From an uncultured Muribaculaceae bacterium (lineage in GTDB: Bacteria > Bacteroidota > Bacteroidia > Bacteroidales > Muribaculaceae), in the NCBI GenBank assembly GCA_910584735.1, contig CAJUBM010000052.1, positions 1 through 18,571 on the forward strand: DNA of 18,571 bases. Reading direction: 5' to 3'. Positions 1-6,983 of this stretch are shown piece by piece. Numbering within the stretch: the stretch's first letter is position 1; every line of letters begins with the position of its first letter. The notes under the pieces were generated by a model that did no database searches, was not told the origin of the DNA, and saw only the letters and a program-made list of their open reading frames with translations. Position numbers and translations under genes: made by a program.

Positions 1-40
1 CACTATAAAGTTACCATTGCCAAAAATGTTATATAACAAA

Positions 41-76
41 GGCGGTGTGTCAAAATATGAATTTTGACACACCGCC
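41..76 (-). terminator. Intrinsic terminator of the choice-of-anchor J gene
   Basis: A perfect 16-bp inverted repeat (GGCGGTGTGTCAAAAT, 41-56, and its complement, 61-76) encloses a 4-nt loop. It starts 29 bp beyond the stop codon of the secreted-protein gene. On the minus strand the stem is followed by a modest T-rich run (TTTGTT). The stem is strong enough to work in both directions, so it could also serve a gene entering from the left. Its GC-rich half is almost identical to that of the terminator at 16129-16167. Confidence 0.85.
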
Positions 77-105
77 TCGTGTTTGGTTATTTATAAGCAG
101 GTGCT

Positions 106-2304
106 TTACTTAGAGATTTTGCGGGTAGTGCCGTCGGCATATGTAACGATGTAGATACCTGCGGGAAGATTCTCCACATCAGCCTCTACCTGACGACCGT
201 CAACTGTATACACTGCCTTTATTGTCTCAGAGTCGCCGTCCGCGATAATATCGTTTATGGCCACGGTAACGCCTTTGGATGAGAAGGGAACCGAAATCTC
301 ATATCCGGGGCACTTCACTTTGGCAGTGAAATTACCGGCAGGGCCATCCTTAAGGCCGGTGATTATCAGATTGGCCTGATGATAGCGTCCTTCAACTCTG
401 GCTTCAAATCCTTCAGGCACTTCAACGGCTACTCTTGCAGGGTCATAGAAGCTAAGCAAGGGTACAGATACCTGAGCGGCGGCATCCGACAGTTCAGGAG
501 CGGGAGCGGCCTCGTCTGCAACCTTCAGATAGGGGAAGGAAGCACCAAGGAATATGGCGAAGCTGTTCATCATGTCCTCCGAATACTCGTTTTTGAAATT
601 AGCGGCAGGTACCATGGTGATATCGCTCGTTCCGTTATAGTCCACACGTACGCTTAGGAAGCCATGGCAGAGACCTGCGGCATCGGGAGCATAGGACTGC
701 TCGGGAGCAAACCATACGAAATTACCATCATTAAAGCCTGAAATCTCAACAATATAATAGTTGCATACATCTGTTGACATAACCACCGGTTCATCGAACA
801 CGAATGGGATGTTGAGGAAGTCCTGCTGGCCACCCTGTGCCACAAGGATATCCTCATATTTGCATGTTGCAAGAGCGATTACATCACCATTGTTCTCAAA
901 CTCATCGGTAAGGGCAATGATACGGGCGGTAAGGGTTGCGCCGGGCTGGGGCTGTCCTTTTGCCAAAGTCCATATCTTATCGATAACCAGAGGCTTTTCA
1001 GTTGCGAAGAACATATTTACGTAACCCTCAACCTCGACTTTATCCTCTGCACCGGCATCCTCTCCCATCATGTGGTTCTTCCACCATTCGGCGGTGCGGT
1101 CGGAGTATCCGAAAATAGGGATACCGGCCTCTCCCCATTCGGCGGGGTCTTCCACATATATATCAAATCCGTCAACCTGCACAGGGAAGGTTGCAAGACC
1201 AAAATCTGTAGTCACAACCTGGCCACCGGTAGTCTCGCTGCGAAGTACGGGATGTCCGCCGGCCATCAACAAGTCAACAGGGCTCTTATAGGACGTGGTG
1301 AGAAGGTTATTCCCCGATGCTGTAAGCGTGGGCAGGGAATAAACACTGTTTATGGCAGTAGCCTCGGTAGTGAAATCAGGAAGCATCTGTATCGTCAGGT
1401 CTGAACCCGAAGCTGTGGCGAACTGCGAATTCTGTCCGGGCACCTGATAGTCCCACGAATAATCCACGCCGATGGCACCTTCGCTTGAAAATACCACATC
1501 TGAATATGCCGGGAATACAGCGCATGATTTGGGAAGATAAGTCCAACTCTCATCCATAGCTACACCGCCGAAAAGCGTGGTCCAGGGCATGGTGTAGGTA
1601 GCTACAGCATCAGGGAGCGCAACCTTTATATCGTCAAGATACATCCAGTTGCCATCGGCGCCTACATAGCGGAACGCGATTTTTGCAGTCTTGCCGGCAT
1701 ATGCATCCAGATTAAGTTTCTGCATCTGCATATCTGCCGAAGACATAGCAGCAATCTGGCTGTAGGTCATGCCGTCATAACGGTTCGCGATATCTTCGAG
1801 CATGATTTCTTTACCATCGGTAATAATATAAACCTGCAGGGTCGCGGATATATTCGAAACCGACACCACATCATCCGGCTGCTCCGATCCTGTAACCTTG
1901 AAAAGGAAACTGGGATCATGCCAGAGCATATAGCTCAAATTACTGCCTGTCGGGACGGTAAATTCGGGAGAAATCATCCATTCGTCCGACTGTGCCGTCG
2001 AGCTATTCTGATATGATATGGCGGCATAATATTTCCCTACCGGGGCGGGGAAATAGAGTGACGAACGAGGCTGGACGTGCCATTGTGAATAATCGTCACC
2101 TTCGGCATGCTGGGAGCCGCGACATTCCACTGTCCATCCTTCCGGCAACCATTCGGCGCTATTGTCAGACCCTTCAAAATCTTCAAAAAGCGCTATCCCC
2201 GGCTGGGAAGCCGCATAAAACACGCGCTTGTTAATTTTCACGCCCGAAGCAGCCACAGATAGCGACAACCCCGCAGCGATGGAGAAGAGCAAAATTTTCT
2301 TCAT
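106..2304 (-). CDS. Secreted choice-of-anchor J domain protein with Por-like C-terminal tail
   Basis: This 732-residue protein starts at an ATG with a clear signal peptide (MKK, then a hydrophobic stretch, with likely cleavage near residue 20). Residues about 38-230 match the choice-of-anchor J beta-sandwich pattern: an EDFEG start at 40-44, DEWMISPEF at 107-115, and a closing WMYLDDIKV near 220-228. These domains occur in secreted, often carbohydrate- or peptidase-linked Bacteroidota proteins. The long middle part (about 240-680) is extracellular-looking, rich in aromatic and acidic residues, and I recognise no enzyme motif in it. The end (about 695-732) has the VYTVDGR...LPAGIYIV...TTRKISK pattern of type IX secretion (Por) sorting domains, but it is short. 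Whether this species has a T9SS cannot be seen here; otherwise the tail may be a relic or a plain beta domain. The gene appears monocistronic, with its own promoter and terminator. Adhesin or glycan-binding roles are guesses. Confidence 0.85.
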   Translation of the reverse strand: MKKILLFSIAAGLSLSVAASGVKINKRVFYAASQPGIALFEDFEGSDNSAEWLPEGWTVECRGSQHAEGDDYSQWHVQPRSSLYFPAPVGKYYAAISYQNSSTAQSDEWMISPEFTVPTGSNLSYMLWHDPSFLFKVTGSEQPDDVVSVSNISATLQVYIITDGKEIMLEDIANRYDGMTYSQIAAMSSADMQMQKLNLDAYAGKTAKIAFRYVGADGNWMYLDDIKVALPDAVATYTMPWTTLFGGVAMDESWTYLPKSCAVFPAYSDVVFSSEGAIGVDYSWDYQVPGQNSQFATASGSDLTIQMLPDFTTEATAINSVYSLPTLTASGNNLLTTSYKSPVDLLMAGGHPVLRSETTGGQVVTTDFGLATFPVQVDGFDIYVEDPAEWGEAGIPIFGYSDRTAEWWKNHMMGEDAGAEDKVEVEGYVNMFFATEKPLVIDKIWTLAKGQPQPGATLTARIIALTDEFENNGDVIALATCKYEDILVAQGGQQDFLNIPFVFDEPVVMSTDVCNYYIVEISGFNDGNFVWFAPEQSYAPDAAGLCHGFLSVRVDYNGTSDITMVPAANFKNEYSEDMMNSFAIFLGASFPYLKVADEAAPAPELSDAAAQVSVPLLSFYDPARVAVEVPEGFEARVEGRYHQANLIITGLKDGPAGNFTAKVKCPGYEISVPFSSKGVTVAINDIIADGDSETIKAVYTVDGRQVEADVENLPAGIYIVTYADGTTRKISK

Positions 2305-2383
2305 CGTAAAAAATGTGTATGAAATTAATTAGTGAATTGACCAGTCTGTGTCTTTTTTGTCCACAGTTTAGGTTTGTTTCTTA

Positions 2384-2415
2384 CAAAATTAGCAATCTTC
2401 CACCATATCCCCAAA
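2384..2415 (-). promoter_or_regulatory. Bacteroidota-type promoter of the secreted-protein gene
   Basis: On the minus strand a -33 TTTG (2412-2415) is followed after exactly 20 bp by a -7 TAATTTTG (2384-2391). This matches the consensus for the Bacteroidota primary sigma factor (TTTG, 19-21 bp, TAnnTTTG). Transcription should start near 2375-2380, giving an A/T-rich leader of about 70-75 nt before the ATG at 2304. No Shine-Dalgarno sequence is seen, which is normal in this phylum. Confidence 0.75.
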
Positions 2416-2510
2416 AAGGAATAGGCTGTTTTTAAGCATCTTTATCAGACTGACACATCTATTAGGAAAAAATATAACAAAAAGCTATAATTATCATATT
2501 AAAACCGCCA

Positions 2511-3446
2511 TCATTTCTTTTGCTTTCGATGCAGACGTGGGAACAGACGCCTGAAACGAAGCAACGGCGCTGTGATTTTACCACCGGCTATTATAAATGT
2601 AACCGCAACGAGGATAAGGAGGACACCTATAATCTGCCGGAAAGTGAGCATATCGCCGAACACAGTAACACTGAATATCAATGCCACCACAGGTTCCAAA
2701 GCGCCAAGAACGGCAGTGGGGGTAGGCCCGATTTTCTGTATCGCAGCAGTGGTACACACAAAAGAGACTGCCGTAGGAAGCACTGCAAGCGCCAGCAGGC
2801 ATCCCCAAAGATACCACTCTGCGGGCAAAAGCACGTCACCTTTATAGACCAGTCGCGCGGCAAACACCAACACTCCGAACAAAAGGCCGTAGAAGATGAC
2901 TTTCAGCGTAGGTATCCGGTTAAGCGCCGGCCGGTTGATAGCCACGATATATACGGCATAGGTAAGTGACGACACCATCACCAAGCCTACACCCGTAAGG
3001 CTCAGACCATCGCCGCCGACAGTCTGGTTGAGAAGAATTATGCCGCACAAAGCCAATCCTATGCATATCACCGTTGACAGCGGAATCTTCTCGCGAAACA
3101 CCGCCACCATAATCAGTGCCACCATCACAGGGTAGACGAACAGCAGCGTCGAAGCCACCCCTGAATCCATATAATTATATGATTCAAACAAAGTGAGCGA
3201 CGAAACTGCCATAAGCAATCCCATGACTGCAAGCAGAGAACCCTCCTTCACAGTTACCGCTGCCGAACGTCTGCGCCACAGAAGCATCCCTCCCACTATG
3301 GGGATTGCCATAAGATAGCGGAAAAACAGTACCGAGTCGACATCCATCCCCCCTGCCCCGTAAAGAGGCAGGGCAAACAGTGGATTCATGCCATATGTGG
3401 CCGCAGCTATGGCGCCCAATATATATCCTTTAGCCTTGTCTGACAA
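2511..3446 (-). CDS. EamA/DMT-family inner-membrane transporter, probable TTG start
   Basis: The open frame extends upstream to 3605, but that extension overlaps tsaB by 110 bp and has no membrane-protein character. I place the start at the TTG at 3446, after an A-rich stretch, giving MSDKAKGYILGAIAAATYG and 311 residues, the usual length for the family. The next in-frame ATG would remove half of the first membrane helix. The protein is almost wholly hydrophobic with about ten predicted membrane segments in two EamA repeats (about 5-140 and 150-288). The second repeat contains the conserved PTPTAVLGALEPVVALIFS stretch (241-259). It ends in a basic cytoplasmic tail (297-311). Family members export metabolites or amino acids by antiport; the substrate is unknown here. 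It lies 49 bp after tsaB and is probably co-transcribed with it. No convincing terminator hairpin follows in 2305-2510. Confidence 0.85.
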   Translation of the reverse strand: MSDKAKGYILGAIAAATYGMNPLFALPLYGAGGMDVDSVLFFRYLMAIPIVGGMLLWRRRSAAVTVKEGSLLAVMGLLMAVSSLTLFESYNYMDSGVASTLLFVYPVMVALIMVAVFREKIPLSTVICIGLALCGIILLNQTVGGDGLSLTGVGLVMVSSLTYAVYIVAINRPALNRIPTLKVIFYGLLFGVLVFAARLVYKGDVLLPAEWYLWGCLLALAVLPTAVSFVCTTAAIQKIGPTPTAVLGALEPVVALIFSVTVFGDMLTFRQIIGVLLILVAVTFIIAGGKITAPLLRFRRLFPRLHRKQKK

Positions 3447-3495
3447 TTTTTCGTAGATTAAAAGTGTACCTAACCAACTGTTTAACAAGTCTACT

Positions 3496-4185
3496 CTAAA
3501 AAAGTTTCTTTGGACGGGTGGCCTGGAAATCCTTAAGATAGCGCGGCACTGAGTAGGCCAGATCAAGGAAACGACCGCTGCGGAAATCACGGTCGGCCAA
3601 AGCAAGCATATCCACAGCCAACGGCTTTATATCCGGCACGAATATAGCGTTCGGATGCTTTATAACATTCTTAGCCTTATCCGATCCGTTACCGAAGAAC
3701 ATAACCGGGCCTTTCTCCAGGAACCCGGCATAGGAGCCTTCATCAAGTATCAACGGACTCGGGGCCATCATCTCTTCCAACGACAGATTATAGACACCCG
3801 TATACACCTCCATACGGCGGGCATCAATCATCGGCACAAACATGGCATCCGGCTCCACATCCTGCGAGAACATCACCGACACCGCCATAAGTTGGAGCGT
3901 ATCAACACCAATCAAAGGCAAATCAAGCGCATAAGCCAGCCCTTTGGCCTCCGAAAGACCGATACGCAGCCCCGTGTAGCTGCCCGGGCCGATGCTTACG
4001 GCCACAGCGTCAAGTTTCATCTCATGGTCGCGCAGATGGTCGAGACATCCTTTCACGAAATCGCTCAGCACCACGGCATGGCTCATCGGCCTGAACTCCT
4101 CATAGTGTTTCAGTATCCCCCCCTCGGCAGTCAGAGCCACCGAACACACATCGGTAGAGGTCTCTATATGTAATATTACAGGCAT
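3496..4185 (-). CDS. tsaB: tRNA threonylcarbamoyladenosine biosynthesis protein TsaB
   Basis: TsaB is the dimerisation partner of TsaD in the cytoplasmic complex that transfers a threonylcarbamoyl group to A37 of ANN-decoding tRNAs. The 229-residue length is typical. Landmarks are the ASKHA phosphate-loop-like start (LHIETST, 5-11), the family signature around 66-86 (GPGSYTGLRIGLSEAKGL), the IDARRMEVYTGVY block (120-132) and the C-terminal YLKDFQATRPKK (216-227). The ATG at 4185 follows an A-rich leader. The gene is first in a probable two-gene unit with the EamA transporter and has its own -7 element at 4210-4217. A functional link to the upstream kinase gene is unlikely. Confidence 0.95.
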   Translation of the reverse strand: MPVILHIETSTDVCSVALTAEGGILKHYEEFRPMSHAVVLSDFVKGCLDHLRDHEMKLDAVAVSIGPGSYTGLRIGLSEAKGLAYALDLPLIGVDTLQLMAVSVMFSQDVEPDAMFVPMIDARRMEVYTGVYNLSLEEMMAPSPLILDEGSYAGFLEKGPVMFFGNGSDKAKNVIKHPNAIFVPDIKPLAVDMLALADRDFRSGRFLDLAYSVPRYLKDFQATRPKKLF

Positions 4186-4209
4186 ATATTCCTTATTTCA
4201 AATTCCCTG

Positions 4210-4217
4210 CAAAATTA
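4210..4217 (-). promoter_or_regulatory. tsaB: Candidate -7 element for the tsaB-EamA unit
   Basis: TAATTTTG on the minus strand fits the Bacteroidota TAnnTTTG box and predicts a leader of about 20 nt before tsaB. No TTTG occurs 19-21 bp upstream, so the -33 part is missing. The 82-bp gap to the kinase gene holds no clear terminator hairpin, so read-through from the efflux operon is also possible. Confidence 0.5.
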
Positions 4218-4267
4218 CGTATTTATTCCGAACCTGCCATCTTTATTCCCCGGCATCTGTCTGCCGT

Positions 4268-5563
4268 CTATCTTACCGGCGGGAAGGTTATAGAAAAGCG
4301 CGTCATATGGTCCCGGGGGTCGGTAGCAAGCGAGAAACGGCATCCATGGGCGCGAAGAATCTCGCTGACAAGCATCAGCCCTATCCCCTGCCCCTTGGGT
4401 TTGGTGGTAAAGAATGGAGAGAACAGCAGACGCGAGGCTTCCGGCGACAGCCCCGGACCGTTATCCGCCACTACTATCCGCGACGGATGGTCTCCAATCG
4501 AAACCGATATGCGGCCTTGAACGGCATGTTTCGAAGACACAATGCTTTCCGAAGCGTTTTTCACTATATTAACCATAGCCTGTTGAAACAAAGTTCTGTC
4601 AACCAAAGCCCTTGCTTCGAAAGAACCGGATACAGGCTCCAGCACTATGCCGCTACCTGCCGGTATAATGCCCTCCAAGAACGGATATATCCCGGCCAGC
4701 ATATCGGCCAGCACAACCTCCGCCGTCTCAGGTGCCGGGAGACGTACCACCGAGGCATAATCGGTCACGAAGCCACACAGCGCCCGGCATCGCTCCATGC
4801 AGGCCTCAACCGCCTGCCCCATAGCCTCGTCAAGCGTTGACTGGGCAAGTATCTCAAGAATGGTAGCCACCCCACCCATCGTATTATTCACCTCATGGGC
4901 CATAGTCCGCACTATACGGTGGCATGCCTGCCGTTCGGCTTCCTGCACCTCGCGGGTCAGCCGCTCGATAAGAAAAAACGGGCGTTGGAAACCCGATTCC
5001 ATAAACGACAGCATACTGCAACGGTATATGTCAGTATTGGAAAGTCTCACCGACACCGAACCGCCACGCTCCAAAGCGGCACAAGCCCTCCCCAAGTCCC
5101 CCGGCAAAGTGGAAAGCGTCAATCCGGTCGGCTCAACCCCGAACATATCCACCGCCGCCGGATTAAAGTCTGTCACATTCCCATCGAAATCGCCAACCAC
5201 GATTCCGGCCGGGGATGCATCGATAAGCAGATGAAGGAAATTATTTCGCTCATTAAACCGCAGACGTTCGGTTTTGAGAACATCCATCATACGATTGAAC
5301 GTCTCTACCAATCGGTCAGCGTCAATCTGCCCCACTTTGGAAAGGCGCGAAGAGAAATCCTGGGCCTTTATCAGACCGATACCGTTGGTAAGTGCGCCTA
5401 CGGGTCTCACCAAAGCCACATAGAGCCATATCTCTATACCGCCCACCAGACACAATCCCCCTATCATCCACCACATATATTCTACAGGCAGCATCCGGGT
5501 TGCCATAACGGTCAAGGCGATGGTCACCGCCAACAACAATATGAATATATGCCGGGAACTCAT
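4268..5563 (-). CDS. Sensor histidine kinase (HAMP-PAS-HisKA-HATPase), NtrB-like
   Basis: A 431-residue membrane kinase. Two membrane helices (about 6-24 and 30-52) are joined by only a few residues, so there is no real periplasmic sensor domain. A HAMP-like linker (about 52-105) and a PAS domain (about 107-200, with GIVVGDFDGNVTDFNPAA at 120-137) follow. The H-box is MAHEVNNTMGG with the phosphorylated histidine at 223. The ATP-binding domain has an N box (NIVKNASES, 332-340, Asn336), G1 DNGPG (367-371), an F box FFTTKPKG (384-391) and G2 GQGIGL (391-396), so all catalytic elements are present. It overlaps the response-regulator gene by the four bases ATGA, which indicates translational coupling and a cognate pair. 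It is the last gene of the efflux operon, so it probably monitors the efflux substrate or transporter state. The signal itself is unknown. Confidence 0.93.
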   Translation of the reverse strand: MSSRHIFILLLAVTIALTVMATRMLPVEYMWWMIGGLCLVGGIEIWLYVALVRPVGALTNGIGLIKAQDFSSRLSKVGQIDADRLVETFNRMMDVLKTERLRFNERNNFLHLLIDASPAGIVVGDFDGNVTDFNPAAVDMFGVEPTGLTLSTLPGDLGRACAALERGGSVSVRLSNTDIYRCSMLSFMESGFQRPFFLIERLTREVQEAERQACHRIVRTMAHEVNNTMGGVATILEILAQSTLDEAMGQAVEACMERCRALCGFVTDYASVVRLPAPETAEVVLADMLAGIYPFLEGIIPAGSGIVLEPVSGSFEARALVDRTLFQQAMVNIVKNASESIVSSKHAVQGRISVSIGDHPSRIVVADNGPGLSPEASRLLFSPFFTTKPKGQGIGLMLVSEILRAHGCRFSLATDPRDHMTRFSITFPPVR

Positions 5564-6876
5564 ATCAGGCCGAACTTCTGGAGACGTCTGTAAAGCGACT
5601 GCCTCGTTATACCCAACGACAACGCCGCCCGCGAAAGATTTCCACCCGCCGAGGCAAGGGCACGTTCGACGGCGGCACGTTCCATATCCTCCAAAGGCAT
5701 GCCGTCACATGACGCAATTGAAGAAATATTAACAGACCCCACGTGATTTCTAACATCATCTACGGAGACCACTCCCTCCCCGCCACATATAATGGAAAGC
5801 CGTTCAATCAGATTCTTAAGCTCGCGTATATTTCCGGGGTAAGGTAAGTTGCAAAGCATTTCCATCGCTTCCGCCGAGAACTCAGTATTTCCGGCAAACT
5901 TCCTGACAAGCAACGGTATATCCTCCCGGCGTTCCCGCAAAGAAGGAAGGCGCAGCGTGATGAGGTTTATGCGGTAGAACAAATCCTCGCGAAATGTGCG
6001 CGCCCCGACCATAGCCGGCAGATCGGCATTTGTGGCGCTTACCACGCGGAAATCCGACCTTACAGGGCGGCTGCTTCCCAAAGGCTCGAACGTATGCTCC
6101 TGAAGCACACGCAGCATCTTCACCTGGCAGGATGCATCGAGATCGCCGATTTCATCAAGGAAGATAGTACCCTTGTCAGCCACCTCGAAACGTCCGCGCC
6201 TGTCGGTATGCGCTCCCGTAAAGGCTCCTTTTACATGTCCGAACATCTCGCTTTCAAAAAGCGACTGCGACATACCTCCGAGATTCACCTTTACGAACGG
6301 GCCTGCCGCCCTCGGAGAACATTCATGCACCATACGCGCTACCAGTTCCTTACCCGTACCGTTCTCTCCGGTAATAAGTACGGAAGCCTCCGTGGGAGCG
6401 ACCCGCAACGCCGTACGCAGCACATCGGCCAACAAAGGGCTGCGCCCGATGATTCCATATGCCGCACCGGGCATCTCCTCATCGGCAGACGGCACGGCAT
6501 TATTCCTCCGCGCCACATCCAGAGCCGTAGCGATTCGCTTCAGCAGAAGCAGATTATCCCACGGTTTAGTGATGAAGTCGAACGCACCGAGGCGCATACC
6601 CTCCACGGCAAGGTCTATGCTCCCCCATCCCGACATAAGCATCACAGGCACGTCTGGCACAAGAATCTTGAGTTTCTGCAGAAGCTCAAGTCCCTCACTG
6701 CCTGTCGTAGACCGCGAATAATTCATATCCATAAGCACCAGTTCAGGCTGCCGGCGCCGTACATGGGCAAGCACCTCATCGGGCGTCTCTGCCGTGACGA
6801 CCTCATATCCGGCCCGTCTAAGCAACACTCCGACCGATAAAAGAATGGCCTTATCATCATCTGCTACAAGAATCAT
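5560..6876 (-). CDS. Sigma-54-dependent response regulator, NtrC family
   Basis: This 438-residue regulator has three parts. The receiver domain (1-120) keeps the acidic pocket Asp6-Asp8, the phosphoacceptor Asp50, Ser82 and Lys104. The AAA+ domain (about 140-370) has Walker A GENGTGKE (170-177), the sigma-54-contacting GAFTGA loop (217-222), Walker B TIFLDEI (237-243) and arginine-finger candidates Arg296 and Arg302. A Fis-type helix-turn-helix ends the protein (about 395-438, with NLSRAALSLGITRQSLYRRL). An intact GAFTGA loop means it should drive open-complex formation by RpoN holoenzyme. It is paired with the overlapping kinase and lies downstream of the efflux genes, so the efflux operon promoter is its most likely target. 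That target is inferred, not shown. Confidence 0.95.
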   Translation of the reverse strand: MILVADDDKAILLSVGVLLRRAGYEVVTAETPDEVLAHVRRRQPELVLMDMNYSRSTTGSEGLELLQKLKILVPDVPVMLMSGWGSIDLAVEGMRLGAFDFITKPWDNLLLLKRIATALDVARRNNAVPSADEEMPGAAYGIIGRSPLLADVLRTALRVAPTEASVLITGENGTGKELVARMVHECSPRAAGPFVKVNLGGMSQSLFESEMFGHVKGAFTGAHTDRRGRFEVADKGTIFLDEIGDLDASCQVKMLRVLQEHTFEPLGSSRPVRSDFRVVSATNADLPAMVGARTFREDLFYRINLITLRLPSLRERREDIPLLVRKFAGNTEFSAEAMEMLCNLPYPGNIRELKNLIERLSIICGGEGVVSVDDVRNHVGSVNISSIASCDGMPLEDMERAAVERALASAGGNLSRAALSLGITRQSLYRRLQKFGLI

Positions 6877-6880
6877 ATCA

Positions 6881-6888
6881 CAAATTTA
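6881..6888 (-). promoter_or_regulatory. Possible internal -7 element just before the regulator gene
   Basis: TAAATTTG on the minus strand matches TAnnTTTG and ends 4 bp before the ATG of the response regulator. A transcript from it would be leaderless or nearly so. No -33 TTTG lies at the right distance. The 107-bp gap to the TolC gene is the second largest in the operon, which leaves room for a separate promoter giving basal regulator levels. This is a weak call. Confidence 0.3.
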
Positions 6889-6983
6889 CGCATATTATAC
6901 GGTACCTCACGAGATATTGTCCGTTTTTTAATCAAAAAAACTACTTCTGATTAGCATGGTAACGCCATTCATAGCCTCCCATT

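Noticed and set aside
2305..2510. Terminator or small RNA between the EamA and secreted-protein genes
   Set aside because: The region is AT-rich and has only weak pairing; apart from the promoter at 2384-2415 nothing can be supported.
4895..5593. 232-codon plus-strand frame opposite the histidine kinase
   Set aside because: Antisense shadow of an intact kinase; composition (His, Arg, Pro, Gln rich) is typical of non-coding frames and no start signal is seen.
6094..6840. 248-codon plus-strand frame opposite the response regulator
   Set aside because: It is the mirror of a well-conserved gene on the other strand, is rich in Arg/His/Ser with no domain pattern, and arises from codon bias.
6954..6967. 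Sigma-54-like GG...GC sequence on the minus strand between the TolC and regulator genes
   Set aside because: GG and GC are separated by 9 bp instead of the strictly required 10, so it should not be recognised.
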